Below are positions 1 to 9,821 of a stretch of DNA of 64,000 bases, piece by piece. Both the position numbers and the translations under genes were made by a program. The first letter of the stretch is position 1; every line of letters begins with the position of its first letter. The DNA is from Conchocele bisecta (taxonomy: Eukaryota > Mollusca > Bivalvia > Lucinida > Thyasiridae). The notes under the pieces were generated by a model. That model did not search any database, had not been told where the DNA came from, and was given only the letters and a program-made list of their open reading frames with translations. The stretch spans positions 38,220,901 through 38,284,900 of the forward strand of contig CM055272.1 in NCBI GenBank assembly GCA_029237695.1, in the 5' to 3' direction.

Positions 1-36
1 GTCAGGGCGTCCACTATTAAATAGTGTGCGAATAAA

Positions 37-79
37 AAAAACAAAAAACAACAACAACAACAACACAAAAACAACAATA
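37..79. repeat. CAA-rich simple repeat
   Basis: A-rich tract with six or more CAA triplets in a row. Low-complexity DNA with no sign of function. Confidence 0.8.
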
Positions 80-655
80 TGTTAGAATATATAGACCACA
101 CCACGACACATACAATGTATGTCTGCTTATTTTTACCGCAACACTCACTGCGAAAACGAAATGTGAGATTAACGGTAAACAAATAATGAATAATATACCT
201 CACGTGTTTGACAGAGTAGAAACTGACCAGTGTACATGTGTACATACTGGTCAGGGCGTACACTGCTTGCTTGTCCGCAAAGGTGGACAATTAATATGGT
301 AGAATATATATCGGCCATTGTATACACATTTTGCTTTTCCTTAAATAAACAAATAAACAAATAAAACTGAATATAGTAGAATATATCGACCGACAGAATA
401 ATGTGTAAATGATCTACAATCAGTGTAGATCCTGACCAGTCCGCCCACAAATGAACAGTCTGATCAGGGTGTACACTGTTTGCTACTCCGCATGTATGGA
501 ACATCAATACAGTAAAAAATGTATCGACTGGCATGATAGACCGCACGTGCTTTACATAGTAGACCCTGTCCAGTCCGCACACATGTGTACAGGCTGGTCA
601 GGGCGTAGACTGTCAATGTGCATAGGTGGAAAACAATATGGTAGACTACATCGAC

Positions 656-955
656 CAGTTGCCTATTTCACCAACATTGCAAAGTATACTTTTCTAGCAA
701 AGTATACTTTGAGGGAGTAATCATTTATTTTTCATGAAATGCATTATTTCATATAGAACTAACAAATGCATATATTTCATGATTAAAAATATGCAGAATT
801 ATTATACTGAATTTATTACATTATCACAGCCAAAATGGCTGTGATAATGTAAAAAAATTCAGTATAATAAATTTATTCTAAAATTGAAAATTTCTCCCTC
901 AAAGTATACTTTGCTAGGAAAGTATACTTTGCAATGTTGGTGAAATAGGCTACTG
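656..955. mobile_element. Foldback MITE, family A, full copy 1
   Basis: A 300-bp non-coding element. The left end reads CAGTTGCCTATTTCACCAAC and the right end is its near reverse complement, ending AAATAGGCTACTG. Both arms carry paired AAAGTATACTTT blocks, and a second palindrome around the AAAATGG loop sits in the middle. It interrupts the 1-1664 hairpin array. Further copies are at 36329-36618 and 40942-41249, with fragments at 39911-40009, 41473-41572 and 63931-64000. No transposase is encoded, so it depends on an unknown partner element. Confidence 0.85.
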
Positions 956-1880
956 GGTATACACTTTCTGCTATTGCGTTAAAAGGAAACTCAATATTGT
1001 AGAATATATCTACCGACATAATAGTGTGTACCTGCTACGCAATCAGGGTAGACCCTGATCAGTCTGCACACAAGTGTATAGTCTTATCAGGGCGCACGAT
1101 GTTTGCCACTCAGCAAAAAAACAAATAAATAGAAAATCAATATTGTCGAATATATAGACTAATAAGAACATTAAGATCAGAACAGACACTGATAGGTCTG
1201 CACACAAGTGTACAGTCCGATCAGGGTGTGCACTGTTACCTATTCGGCAAAATTGAAAACCAATATGATAAACACATATCGGCCCGCGTATAGACCATAC
1301 ATGTTCTACATATAGATCCTGACCCATCCGCACACATGCACATGTATACAGACTTGCCAGGGCGTACACTGTTAGCTATAACAATAAAAAACAAATAAAT
1401 ATGGTAGATTACATATCAAACACAATGTCAGATATTTTATCTCATCGAATACCAATGAATCCAAGAAGAATCTCCATTTAACACAGAGGCGCGCCCAACT
1501 ATACCATATCTCAGAATATTAAATTATTTCGGCTGCTCAGAACGGATGGGCGAATTTGTGGTAGTTAGCGTATTGGGGGATCCCAGAACATGGACTTACA
1601 ACATGGCGACCAGTGAATCACAGACCAGCCTGCACATTCGCAGTCCGATCAGGGCATACGCTGTTCACTATTTAATCACCGTGACAGCAGAACGATTATA
1701 ATATAAGCATACTGTGTATGTGTGCACGAGGAATTATATATTACTCAATTGCAATTGTTGCAAGGTCGTCAGTCGAAGGCTCATGACTAGATGACTAGAT
1801 CATGTATGTCGTGCACGGGCAGCACATATATACTATATGTGTCATAGACGGTGGAGTGACACCGGGACTATTTGCAACAA

Positions 1881-2140
1881 TTAAAGGTTCATGCCCACTC
1901 AGTAGGCACAAAATGTTTTTTATAGAAATTAAATAAGTATATAATTGTGTCACTATTCCACCAGTTCGAAAGATTACGAGTCGCCGCTATACAAGTATAA
2001 TCATTTAGTAATATTTATTTTACTGATAGTGACGCGCTTTGGTATCAGACTATTTTCTGCAAATGAGGCATGGTATTTTAAAATCATTTTTACTAATTAA
2101 ATGCATCACCTGAACACATAATATTTTCAACAATTGTCTC
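1881..2140. mobile_element. TTAA-flanked element, left part only
   Basis: Begins TTAAAGGTTCATGCCCAC and matches the first 250 bp or so of the fuller copies at 31303-31964 and 37684-38203. The right terminal inverted repeat is missing, so this is a truncated copy. Confidence 0.75.
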
Positions 2141-2559
2141 TTTTGGATGTAACTGAGAGCGGTGTAGAGTGGCGGCCAGATCCGTCACCGTTCATAGAGC
2201 CCGCTTTCCATGGCGCTTAGCATACACCCAAACATAACATCTCTCAAATTTATACATTTTTTTGTACGGTCCTCGTGCCTTTCTCCCCTCAAAGTTATAT
2301 CTGACATAAATACGTTAAATTGCCAACCATGTATACACACCTTCATATATTATCAATCTCAGCCATGTTGTTACCATGCAACCTGACTTGAAATAAAAGT
2401 ATGTTCTGTTCTGTTATGTTCTGCAAGCGATGACTGCAGCATATGTCTGCTATTACACTCTTAGACTAGCTATTGTTATGTGTCACCGGCATCTGCCTTC
2501 ATGTTGACCCTGTTGAGAACGTTATGACTTTCATGTTATGAATTTACGATGTATGTATC
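2141..2559. other. No gene recognised
   Basis: Unique-looking AT-rich DNA. No coding signal, splice pair or repeat was recognised. Confidence 0.6.
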
Positions 2560-4300
2560 ACATAACCATACGTGCGATTGAGCACAGCAGTAGGGGTGGG
2601 GGTGTATTGCAATTTGTTTGGGGCCCCTGATGCGCCCGGCCCCCCACCCCCCTCACTTCGTCTCTCAGCGCCCTTTCTCCCCTGAAAAGAGAGCCCGGCT
2701 ATCCATTCACAATTCACACTAATCAACAACGATATATATTACCTACGACAGGCGGTCTATAGAAATACCTGTATACTCGTGGGAATTCAAGCGTGTAGCG
2801 TAACTACCAGTTTGTTTACATTCGGACAGATTTTATTTTCTGCTCAGAAAATATATTTCAGCTCAGAACATATTTGTCACCTCAGGTTTGAATTTACGAG
2901 TCGAGCGGACTGAATTAAAGCGATATTGACTGAATACTGAAGGTGTAGTACCGTTTAAGCACCAGCTATAAAAGCTTATTTGGGTTAGGCGATTTATATT
3001 ATTTGTGGGCCCGAAAGAAAAATGTCGTCTGCTAGATTTCATTTACATACGCAGCATGCTTGGGACAGTGGGCTGCATACCCTTGGGTGAGGAGCTTCCT
3101 GGTGCTCGGGGGGGGGGGGAGGGCACCACATTCAGTTTATTACTTAGGACCCACCCCACCCCCAACCCAGGTGGACCCACACCCCAAATTGTGCCTCAAT
3201 ACCTCGACCCCGACTGGGAGTAGCATACTTCACTCGCTAAGGCCCGCCCCACACCCCTGTGTATCGAGTAACCCCTCCCAGCGCCCTTTCCTGAAACACA
3301 GGAGAGGCCCTCCCCCGCCAACACACCCTGGCAGACCCATCCCAAATTGTGACCCACCACACTGGCGGGCACCAACCCCCAATTGTGTTGGGATTACACA
3401 CGATAAAGCTTTCCTCATACTGGGCACACACCTTTGTAAACGTTTATTATACAGTACAAATGCAGTAGGGAAGTTATTACTGTATCTGCTTGGTTGTACA
3501 GTGGAACCTCGTTAACCGGAACACCTCAGTGTCTCTCCATGACATGGGATATAACCCCGTACAGGAAAGTTATTACTATGATGGTGAATCGCTTCCCGGT
3601 GTACTCAATTGCAGCAGAATCCATTTTATTACAATCTGAAATAGTTTAATATATCGCATGAAACTGGTCAAATACTGGAACAAAGAAATAGAATAGACAA
3701 CGCAAGGCGATATAAAGCGATCGCTAAATGGATAGGGGCGTCAGTAATTATCATGGTCACCCTACTTTCCGTTCCCGGTATAATTATTTCGTCGTTAGCT
3801 CGCGTACATCCGATGTACTACGAAGTTAAGTCGAGAATCGAACGGCCTGCGTTTTCGTAAAGCGTTACGATCTGAGGGACGGTGTTTATTTAACCGTATG
3901 TAACATAGACGGCTACATGTTTTTCGAAATCTGGCGTTTCATCAACGGGATGGCCTCCATCCGAGGTAAACCTCTGAACCTACACCGTATATAGCCAGAC
4001 CGTATATACTGCCATTAATGAAGCTAAACAAATTAAATGAATACACTAATAGCTTTGTACCCCAAAGTGTGCCTCGATCCCTCGTCCCCCCGCCTGGAAT
4101 TGACACACCCCATCATACTAGAACATTTGGGGAAGAGGGGGGGGGGGGGGGGGGGCCATGCTTCCATGCCCCTTTCCTGAAACATATAAGAGCCCTATGC
4201 CCGCCACCCCCCACCCCCACCCCCACCCCCGCTCCCTCACCGGGTGTGGACGCCCAGATACAATCTACCAGCCGACCGTATACGTGATCGATCTGAGGCC
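2560..4300. repeat. GC-rich low-complexity region with a diverged duplicated block
   Basis: Contains runs of G (about 3109-3120, 4138-4156) and C-rich tracts such as CACCCCCACCCCCACCCCC near 4205-4235. The block at about 3085-3400 is a diverged relative of 4050-4260: both carry CCCCAAA, TGTGCCTC and a proline-rich pseudo-reading frame on +. A fragment beginning TACAGTGGAACCTC at 3497 looks like one end of the MITE family that occurs at 38679 and 60058. The interval 3560-4050 has no recognised feature. Proline- and glycine-rich reading frames here are compositional. Confidence 0.6.
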
Positions 4301-4390
4301 AATGCGGCGGTGAACGATCCTGTTATCGATCGGTTGCAGAAGCGCTTGCGGGCACCGTTGAACATTTGTTAACGTGGAAAACATACAAGT

Positions 4391-5763
4391 ATGAACACCA
4401 AAGCGTTTGGCTTCAATTCGGATGCGAAGTACCAGGCGGACGGTGTCTACCCCACCAAGGCGGGAGTAGCACAGCTAATACACCCACCCCATCATCCAAG
4501 ATCGCAGCTCCGCACCCGGATAGGCTTTCAAACCGTGTTCCCCAATGTGTTTTATAAGTACCGGCTGCTCAAGGTTCAGACCAATGAGGTCGTAAATGGG
4601 TGGAAAGGGACGCCGATGCGGTTTTGGCAAAACCAGCTAAACTTCGCCGTGTGGTGGGCGACGGCCGGGTGCGGGGTCTCGTTTACCGAACATATGTCGG
4701 CGGAGGACACATTCCCACGGGCGGTTTCAACATCCACAGGAGGCGGATTCTGGCAGAAATGAAAGTTACTCAACCGCAGGACAATACCTGGGACCCCATA
4801 TCCAATATCTGACTCTGCAGCGAATTTAGAGTCGCAAGGGATACCGATTGGCGGCAGAAAACAATTATTTACAGCGACAGTCTCTGAAGCAGACTGAATT
4901 TAGGCATGATAATGCAGACAGGCACATCGCGGATCTCACAAAATGACCTTGGGACCGGAAATCTCGGGCCGGCGGCATTGTGGCGTATCTTCCTGTCATT
5001 GGCTCCCACATAAACAGACCCACATTGATTTCATGCAGCAGGACTCTGCGGTGGAAGGCGATTGGAGCACCTTTGTTCTGGACAGATCAGATGGCTTCAC
5101 CCAGACTGGTATTTCGCTGCTAAACGACCCTATTCACTCATACGTTTGGACCATCCTTATTGCACATTCCCATGTACGAACGCCTATCGTGGGAACGGGT
5201 ACAGTTTTCGACGCCCAGAAACGAATATGGTGGACGCCATCTCATCTGCAGTTGACCTCCCGTCCGCAATCAAGCGATACCAAGAAGTCTTACAGTATGT
5301 GGGCACACAAGTGGACTATGTCTTCGGCCACGGCCTGTACATGGCGCCACGCGACATGATCATGCGAGTCGGCCGAATAGCCGGCTAAAACAATGAAATA
5401 GTGATCGCCCCCGAAAGTCTGACTTTAGGTCGCAATGCACATGTCAATGCAGCGAACATAATCCCGGAAACGCACGGCAGCTTCTCCGATGGAAAGGTCG
5501 TACCCATGCCTGTCGGAGTTCCGATGGCAGAGGCCAAGACTGCGACGTTAACACACGCAGTACGTCAGCAAGATGACAAGAAAACGGATCGTATCATGGG
5601 CGGGTTCGCTACTCGCGCTTAGGGTGTATACCAACCTGCGGCGGGCAGCGACAAGCAGCAGGCCTCCGACCGCAAGGCCACAGCCCACACTATTATTATC
5701 TAACCACTCGGTCGTCTTCTCTAAGGTCGTCAGAAGCCAGGAAAGGAGGCTCCCGATAATTTA
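4391..5763 (+). pseudogene. Decayed gene of a mobile or virus-like element, unknown protein
   Basis: A coding remnant on + whose reading frame shifts at least four times. It opens with ATG at 4391 and stays in frame to about 4720, with a PTKAGVAQL and FWQNQLNFAVW region. It moves to another frame near 4730 (RRILAEMKV), then to a third (about 5020-5215, DGFTQTGIS and GTGTVFDAQK), and then to the frame carrying VDLPSAIKRYQEVLQY and GLYMAPRDM. A TAA at 5386 interrupts that last frame, which otherwise stays open to about 5620. Continuity of protein-like segments across the breaks shows one ancestral gene of roughly 400 residues. I cannot assign a function. It converges on the polymerase remnant at 5850-7940, with less than 100 bp between them, which suggests both came from one element. 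It is higher in GC than its surroundings. Confidence 0.6.
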
Positions 5764-6536
5764 GGGTAAAGCGACCACAGCTTACCCGGCCAGGGCCCAA
5801 GGGCCTGTAGGCGCTTTTTCACCCACTATTTAAGGCCGACCATACCAGATGGAGCTGGTGCTGAGGTTGGGATGCGCGAGCACCAGGGTCGATATTGTTA
5901 TTCCAAGCGCCGTGAGGACAGATAGGATCGTAATCCCTTACTCCCGAAATAGGGTGCGGATACGCTCAGCGAGCGTTGTCTACTGGTGGAGGATTCGATG
6001 TATCGTCTCTCTGATGCGGTTTATTTGGGACCGTAGAGCCTCTCTATTCGCCGAGATCGTGTAGTGAGAACTCGCCATTACCTTCAGTATCCAGCGCGAT
6101 ATTGATCTCTGTGAAAGTGGTATCCATTGTGTCCATGACATCCATTGGGGATTGTCCAAGGTCATGCAACTCTACCTCAGGCGGGTGTACTGGGGCTGGG
6201 AGCCATCATTTGGATATGGCCTAGGGGCATCATGGTGGTACGCCAACCAGGGTGCCGCTTTGGCGGGTGTCCCTCACGAGGAAGTCCAGCTCTCCCTGGT
6301 CGGTCACAAGCCTCCGGGTCAGTCTTTTGCCGTCGGTCTTGCTGCCCTGGGTGAAGTTGCCGAAGAGGCTGCAGCCCTGGTCGAGGTTCTCAGAAAGCAA
6401 GACATCGATTTGTTTCTCGATGATGGCATGGCGGATTGTCAGGTGGGGGTGTAAACAAACCTACTCTGCAAGGAAGGCAAACAGCGGCGTCGGGGCCAAG
6501 CCCTGCTCGGCGAAATGCTTCCCCAAACCAGGCCGG

Positions 6537-6566
6537 GATGACGGATGACGGATGACGGATGACGGG
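6537..6566. repeat. Seven-base microsatellite (ATGACGG) x4
   Basis: Four exact ATGACGG units inside the polymerase remnant. The unit length is not a multiple of three, so expansion here shifts the frame. Confidence 0.9.
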
Positions 6567-7375
6567 GTAACAGGCCTTCATGTCGATGCTGACGAAGTCT
6601 CTCGTGTCATAGTCCATGGAGTTCCAGAGGCCGCCGTGACCGTTTTCTACACAGGCCTTTTGGCCTCGAAGAGGCCGGCTGGTGTCGGTTTACAGCCGTT
6701 GCGCTCTTTGGCCTTGATGCTCGCCGCATGGTTTGCCCCGAAAGCCCTGTCAGCCAGAGACTCGTCACCTATTTCGGCACATGTTTTTCGGAGTCGGTCT
6801 TGTCATTCTTGTGTCATATAAGTGTTGCCGTCTTGGAGCACAAACTGGTCCACGTTGAGCCGGTTGTCTCCGCCCCCATGAAGCCAGATTGCGATAGGCT
6901 GGGCTCGTGTTGCCTATCGTATGGCCTGCCAGATATCACCCTCGTAGTTGTGGACCTGCCTGGAGGTGAATGTCTTTGGACCAGCCGTGGCTGTTGTGGC
7001 AGATGATATATAGTGGTCGATAGTAACCATTTCCACCTCTACCATACTTGCCAGTGTTCAAGAGGTCGTAGCCAGCTATGTCCCGCAGGATGATCGCACG
7101 TTTGAGGACCCTCTCCAGAGCGACTGTTACATCGGTTTCGCGAACGCCTCCCATGTGCTTCCCTCTCAGTGTATGTCATACGAGCGTCCAAGGCTATCAC
7201 CCTCCGTGGCGGCAAGAAATTGTTGACGTCGCCTCCCATTCATCTAGTTTCCGTATCCAGGCGTCAGTGATCCCCTTGCCTCTTAAGGCGACGTCGAAGT
7301 GTTCTACCTCCATCTGGGCGACACCGTTGAGGTCGCCGTGGCGCATAGGGGCCATGTTGCTAAGGTCTGGATCTC

Positions 7376-7391
7376 TCTCTCTCTCTCTCTG
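7376..7391. repeat. CT dinucleotide run
   Basis: Short (CT)n tract lying inside the polymerase remnant. Confidence 0.8.
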
Positions 7392-8061
7392 TACCGCGCT
7401 GATTGGGTAGGCGTTCTGGTAGAACACCTGGTCGATTCCAGTCAGCGCACATGGCTTGGTGACTTGGGTGATTTCAACAACACCCTGACCCTACTTCCTC
7501 TTGGCTCTGACCGGGTCGAACATATATTCGACGACCCAGTTGTCTACATTTCGCTCTCACAGAAAATTGAATTTTAGCATGATCTCACCCTCTGGAAGGG
7601 CCGCAATGAGCTGTGCTGTCCTCTCGTCGTCTGTCATACGAGTGTCCAAGGCTATCAGGTTATTCGAACTTATCTTTGGCGTCGCTCATAATCTCGACCC
7701 ATGGCTCGTAAACTGGGAGCCTTACTGGGTTAGGCGCCTGGGTGTCCAGGTCGAATGAACAATCCTTCTCTCCTGATTGGATTCTTCTGCCGTCTCTTTT
7801 CTCGAACGCCTTTACGTGCAGTGATGCCGTGACCTCTGCGACAAGCTGTCTAAGCTGGCGGAGTCTCTGACCGTGCTTGTGGGGGTATTCAACATCCCCA
7901 CGAATAGCCCGGAACCGCTCCGACCTCGTTGCCCGCAAGAGTCTTTTCTGATACTTTTTCCGAGCACTTTGATGCGATGGTCCTGACCAGGTCAGGTTTT
8001 TGGAGAGCCGGTATACCGAATTATTTGGCGCGGACGCGTAAATTACGTACAGTAGGCATGT

Positions 8062-8240
8062 GCTGGATGGTATATATCTTGCCCGACCACTGTCTAAATG
8101 GGAAGAAGAGGGCGGCCCTAGATGTGTATACTCCTTGCCAGATCACTGTTTAAATGGGGACGCGGTTGGCAAGGGGTTGGCCGAGATGGATGGGTATACA
8201 CCTTGCCCGCCACTGTCTAAATGGGGACGCTGGTGGTAAG
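8062..8240. repeat. Three-copy tandem repeat (about 62-78 bp)
   Basis: Three diverged copies share the core CTTGCC, CACTGTCTAAATGGG and GTATATATC or GTATACACC. They start near 8070, 8128 and 8190. They lie upstream (on -) of the polymerase remnant, roughly where its 5' region would be. Confidence 0.7.
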
Positions 8241-9601
8241 GAGTTCATCCAGAACACGTTGAAACTGCCGTCTGACCATCCGTTCTAGGGCCACCTGCCG
8301 ATGCCGAATCCTTTCCCGGTCGACAAACCTGAATGTCGCTCTGGACACCATTTCCGCAAGATTTACAAGGCGCCCGGATTTTATAAGCTCTGCGAATCCT
8401 TACTCGGTGGACCTTACAATACGCCTTCAGTTTTTTTTCCACACAGTTCCGCTCCACCCACATTCAACCAGACGCAAATGTTTTGGCCTTTCATGTTTAG
8501 CGAGTACCTTAGGTATACCCACCGCCCCAACATCCCTCTAAAAGGACCTCACACCAATACCCACCTACCACACTTCGCGCCCCGATTCAACCTGGGAACT
8601 CCACCTCCACCAACCTTGCTGCTGCTTATATAGAGCCCCCGGTTGCGACGGTTGTGGGCTGTCCCCGACTCTCTCTTGAGGATGGAACGGACGCAGTAAG
8701 AGGGGGGCGGCGCGCTCATCAGGCGCCCCATAAGAAGTCCATTCACACACCCACGCTGCTGCTGATTGAGTTGAAACTATCCATCATTAATTGGTGTCTT
8801 AATAGTTATATTTCCATTCTTGGCCAACTGTGTGATCACTTGCCCATACTCATGTCAAATATTGAAAATTACATTAAGGGTGTTTACAAATCTACATTTA
8901 TTTATCTTATATGACCATAACCATATGCCGAGCTGACTTAGGACTTTGATTATCAGTATTTGGATTGTCATTCATATTACAGCCAGCCGATGCGGCCCCC
9001 ATACCTACGGTTAATATCAACGTACATGTACTTGGAAGACGTGTTTGTATCCTCATATGATCATAAATAGAGAATCTCCAACGAGTTTCCATTTGATATG
9101 AGATTTATGAAACGAGTCACGCACAACTTATGCACCGAGCCTCTGGCGAGGTGGATACAATTGCGGACGAGTTTTATAAAATTCATATCAATGGGAAACG
9201 AGTTTCAGATTATGTTTATCACATGACTTCAGCCTCCAAAGAGCAGAAGACTTTGAGATATACACTATATTTCAGTCAGCAGACGCCATTGACTATTTTC
9301 GCATCTAGTTATCTCCACGGAGAAAAATAGTTTTAATCCTAGCAATAAGATTATTACACATATGCCATATAACAGGATCTGTTCTTTGTAACCACTTCAT
9401 ACTACCAGACGTGAGTTAATTCTGACAATTGTAGCAACTAGACGTTCACGAGATGTAATTGACGTCACGTTTTGACGTCATTTCCAGCAAAATAAATAAT
9501 TCATACGCTAATGTCTAAATTGTCAATTGTGACAACGTTATAAGCTCGTCTCAGAGCAAAGTTCACATTTTTAAAAGAGCATGAAATATACAATTTATTC
9601 C
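8241..9601. other. No gene recognised
   Basis: 8241-8750 has the raised GC content of the neighbouring element and may be its far 5' part, but no motif could be read. 8750-9601 is AT-rich DNA without a recognised gene or repeat. Confidence 0.5.
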
Positions 9602-9736
9602 ACTACCATTTTGAAATACCGGATTTATTTCCCTTGACATCTATAAATCCGACAAAGAAACTCATGCTCCGTACTCGGTTCTTTATCGGATTTCCAGATG
9701 TCTCGGGAAATAAATCCGGTATTTCAAAATGGTAGT
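9602..9736. repeat. Near-perfect 58-bp-arm hairpin just upstream of the Toll-like receptor
   Basis: Left arm 9602-9659 and right arm 9679-9736 are reverse complements. The outer 32 bp (9602-9633 against 9705-9736) match perfectly, and the inner part has about four mismatches. The loop is 19 bp (9660-9678). It lies 85 bp before the preferred receptor start codon and just before a possible 3' splice site, so it would sit in the promoter, the 5' UTR or a 5' UTR intron. Length and structure fit a small foldback MITE. A transcript would form a long miRNA-like stem. Confidence 0.85.
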
Positions 9737-9792
9737 TGATAATCCTATATTTACTATGATCACAATCTGCTAACGCATGCACATTCATGTTG

Positions 9793-9804
9793 CTATTGTT
9801 TCCA
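9793..9804 (+). promoter_or_regulatory. Possible 3' splice site before the receptor coding exon
   Basis: A pyrimidine-containing CTATTGTTTCCAG lies 17 bp before the ATG at 9822. If used, the coding region is one exon preceded by an intron in the 5' UTR, and the in-frame ATG at 9777 would be intronic. Confidence 0.4.
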
Positions 9805-9821
9805 GATGCCATCATCCAGCG

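Larger units (their letters stand above)
1..1664. repeat. Tandem hairpin repeat array (about 138-200 bp units)
   Basis: At least seven imperfect copies of a core that reads CCTGATCAGTCTGCACAC, a short loop, then its near reverse complement, followed by GTACACTGTTTGC. Cores lie near 216, 412, 556, 1034, 1166, 1308 and 1608. Between cores is an AT-rich spacer containing AATATGGTAGAATATATCGAC. Neighbouring cores at 1034, 1166 and 1308 are spaced about 135-140 bp. Related single cores recur near 25110, 29370, 36690, 37618 and 47040, so this is a dispersed family that has amplified here. Reading frames across it are by-products of the repeat. Confidence 0.8.
5850..7940 (-). pseudogene. Decayed family-B DNA polymerase of a mobile or virus-like element
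   Basis: Minus-strand coding remnant broken into overlapping frames. In order from its N-terminal side the segments are 7938-7660, 7427-7197, 7239-7039, 7154-6936, 6617-6390 and then about 6470-6150. The frame at 6617-6390 contains FVSIDMKACYP, which fits family-B polymerase motif A (an Asp followed by a short stretch and Tyr-Pro). Just downstream is GSKTDGKRLTRRLVTDQGEL in another frame. A four-fold seven-base repeat at 6537-6566 has destroyed the frame immediately after motif A. No convincing motif C (Asp-Thr-Asp-Ser type) is seen before the remnant ends, so the palm domain is incomplete. Self-synthesising DNA transposons and related dsDNA viruses encode such polymerases. The exact group is not settled from the sequence alone. 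Confidence 0.55.

Noticed and set aside
3005..3515. Proline-rich open frames at 3005-3515
   Set aside because: Overlapping frames on both strands in C-rich low-complexity DNA, without motif or splice support.
9777..9821. Upstream in-frame ATG for the receptor
   Set aside because: It would put 15 non-hydrophobic residues before a good signal peptide and lies across a likely 3' splice site.
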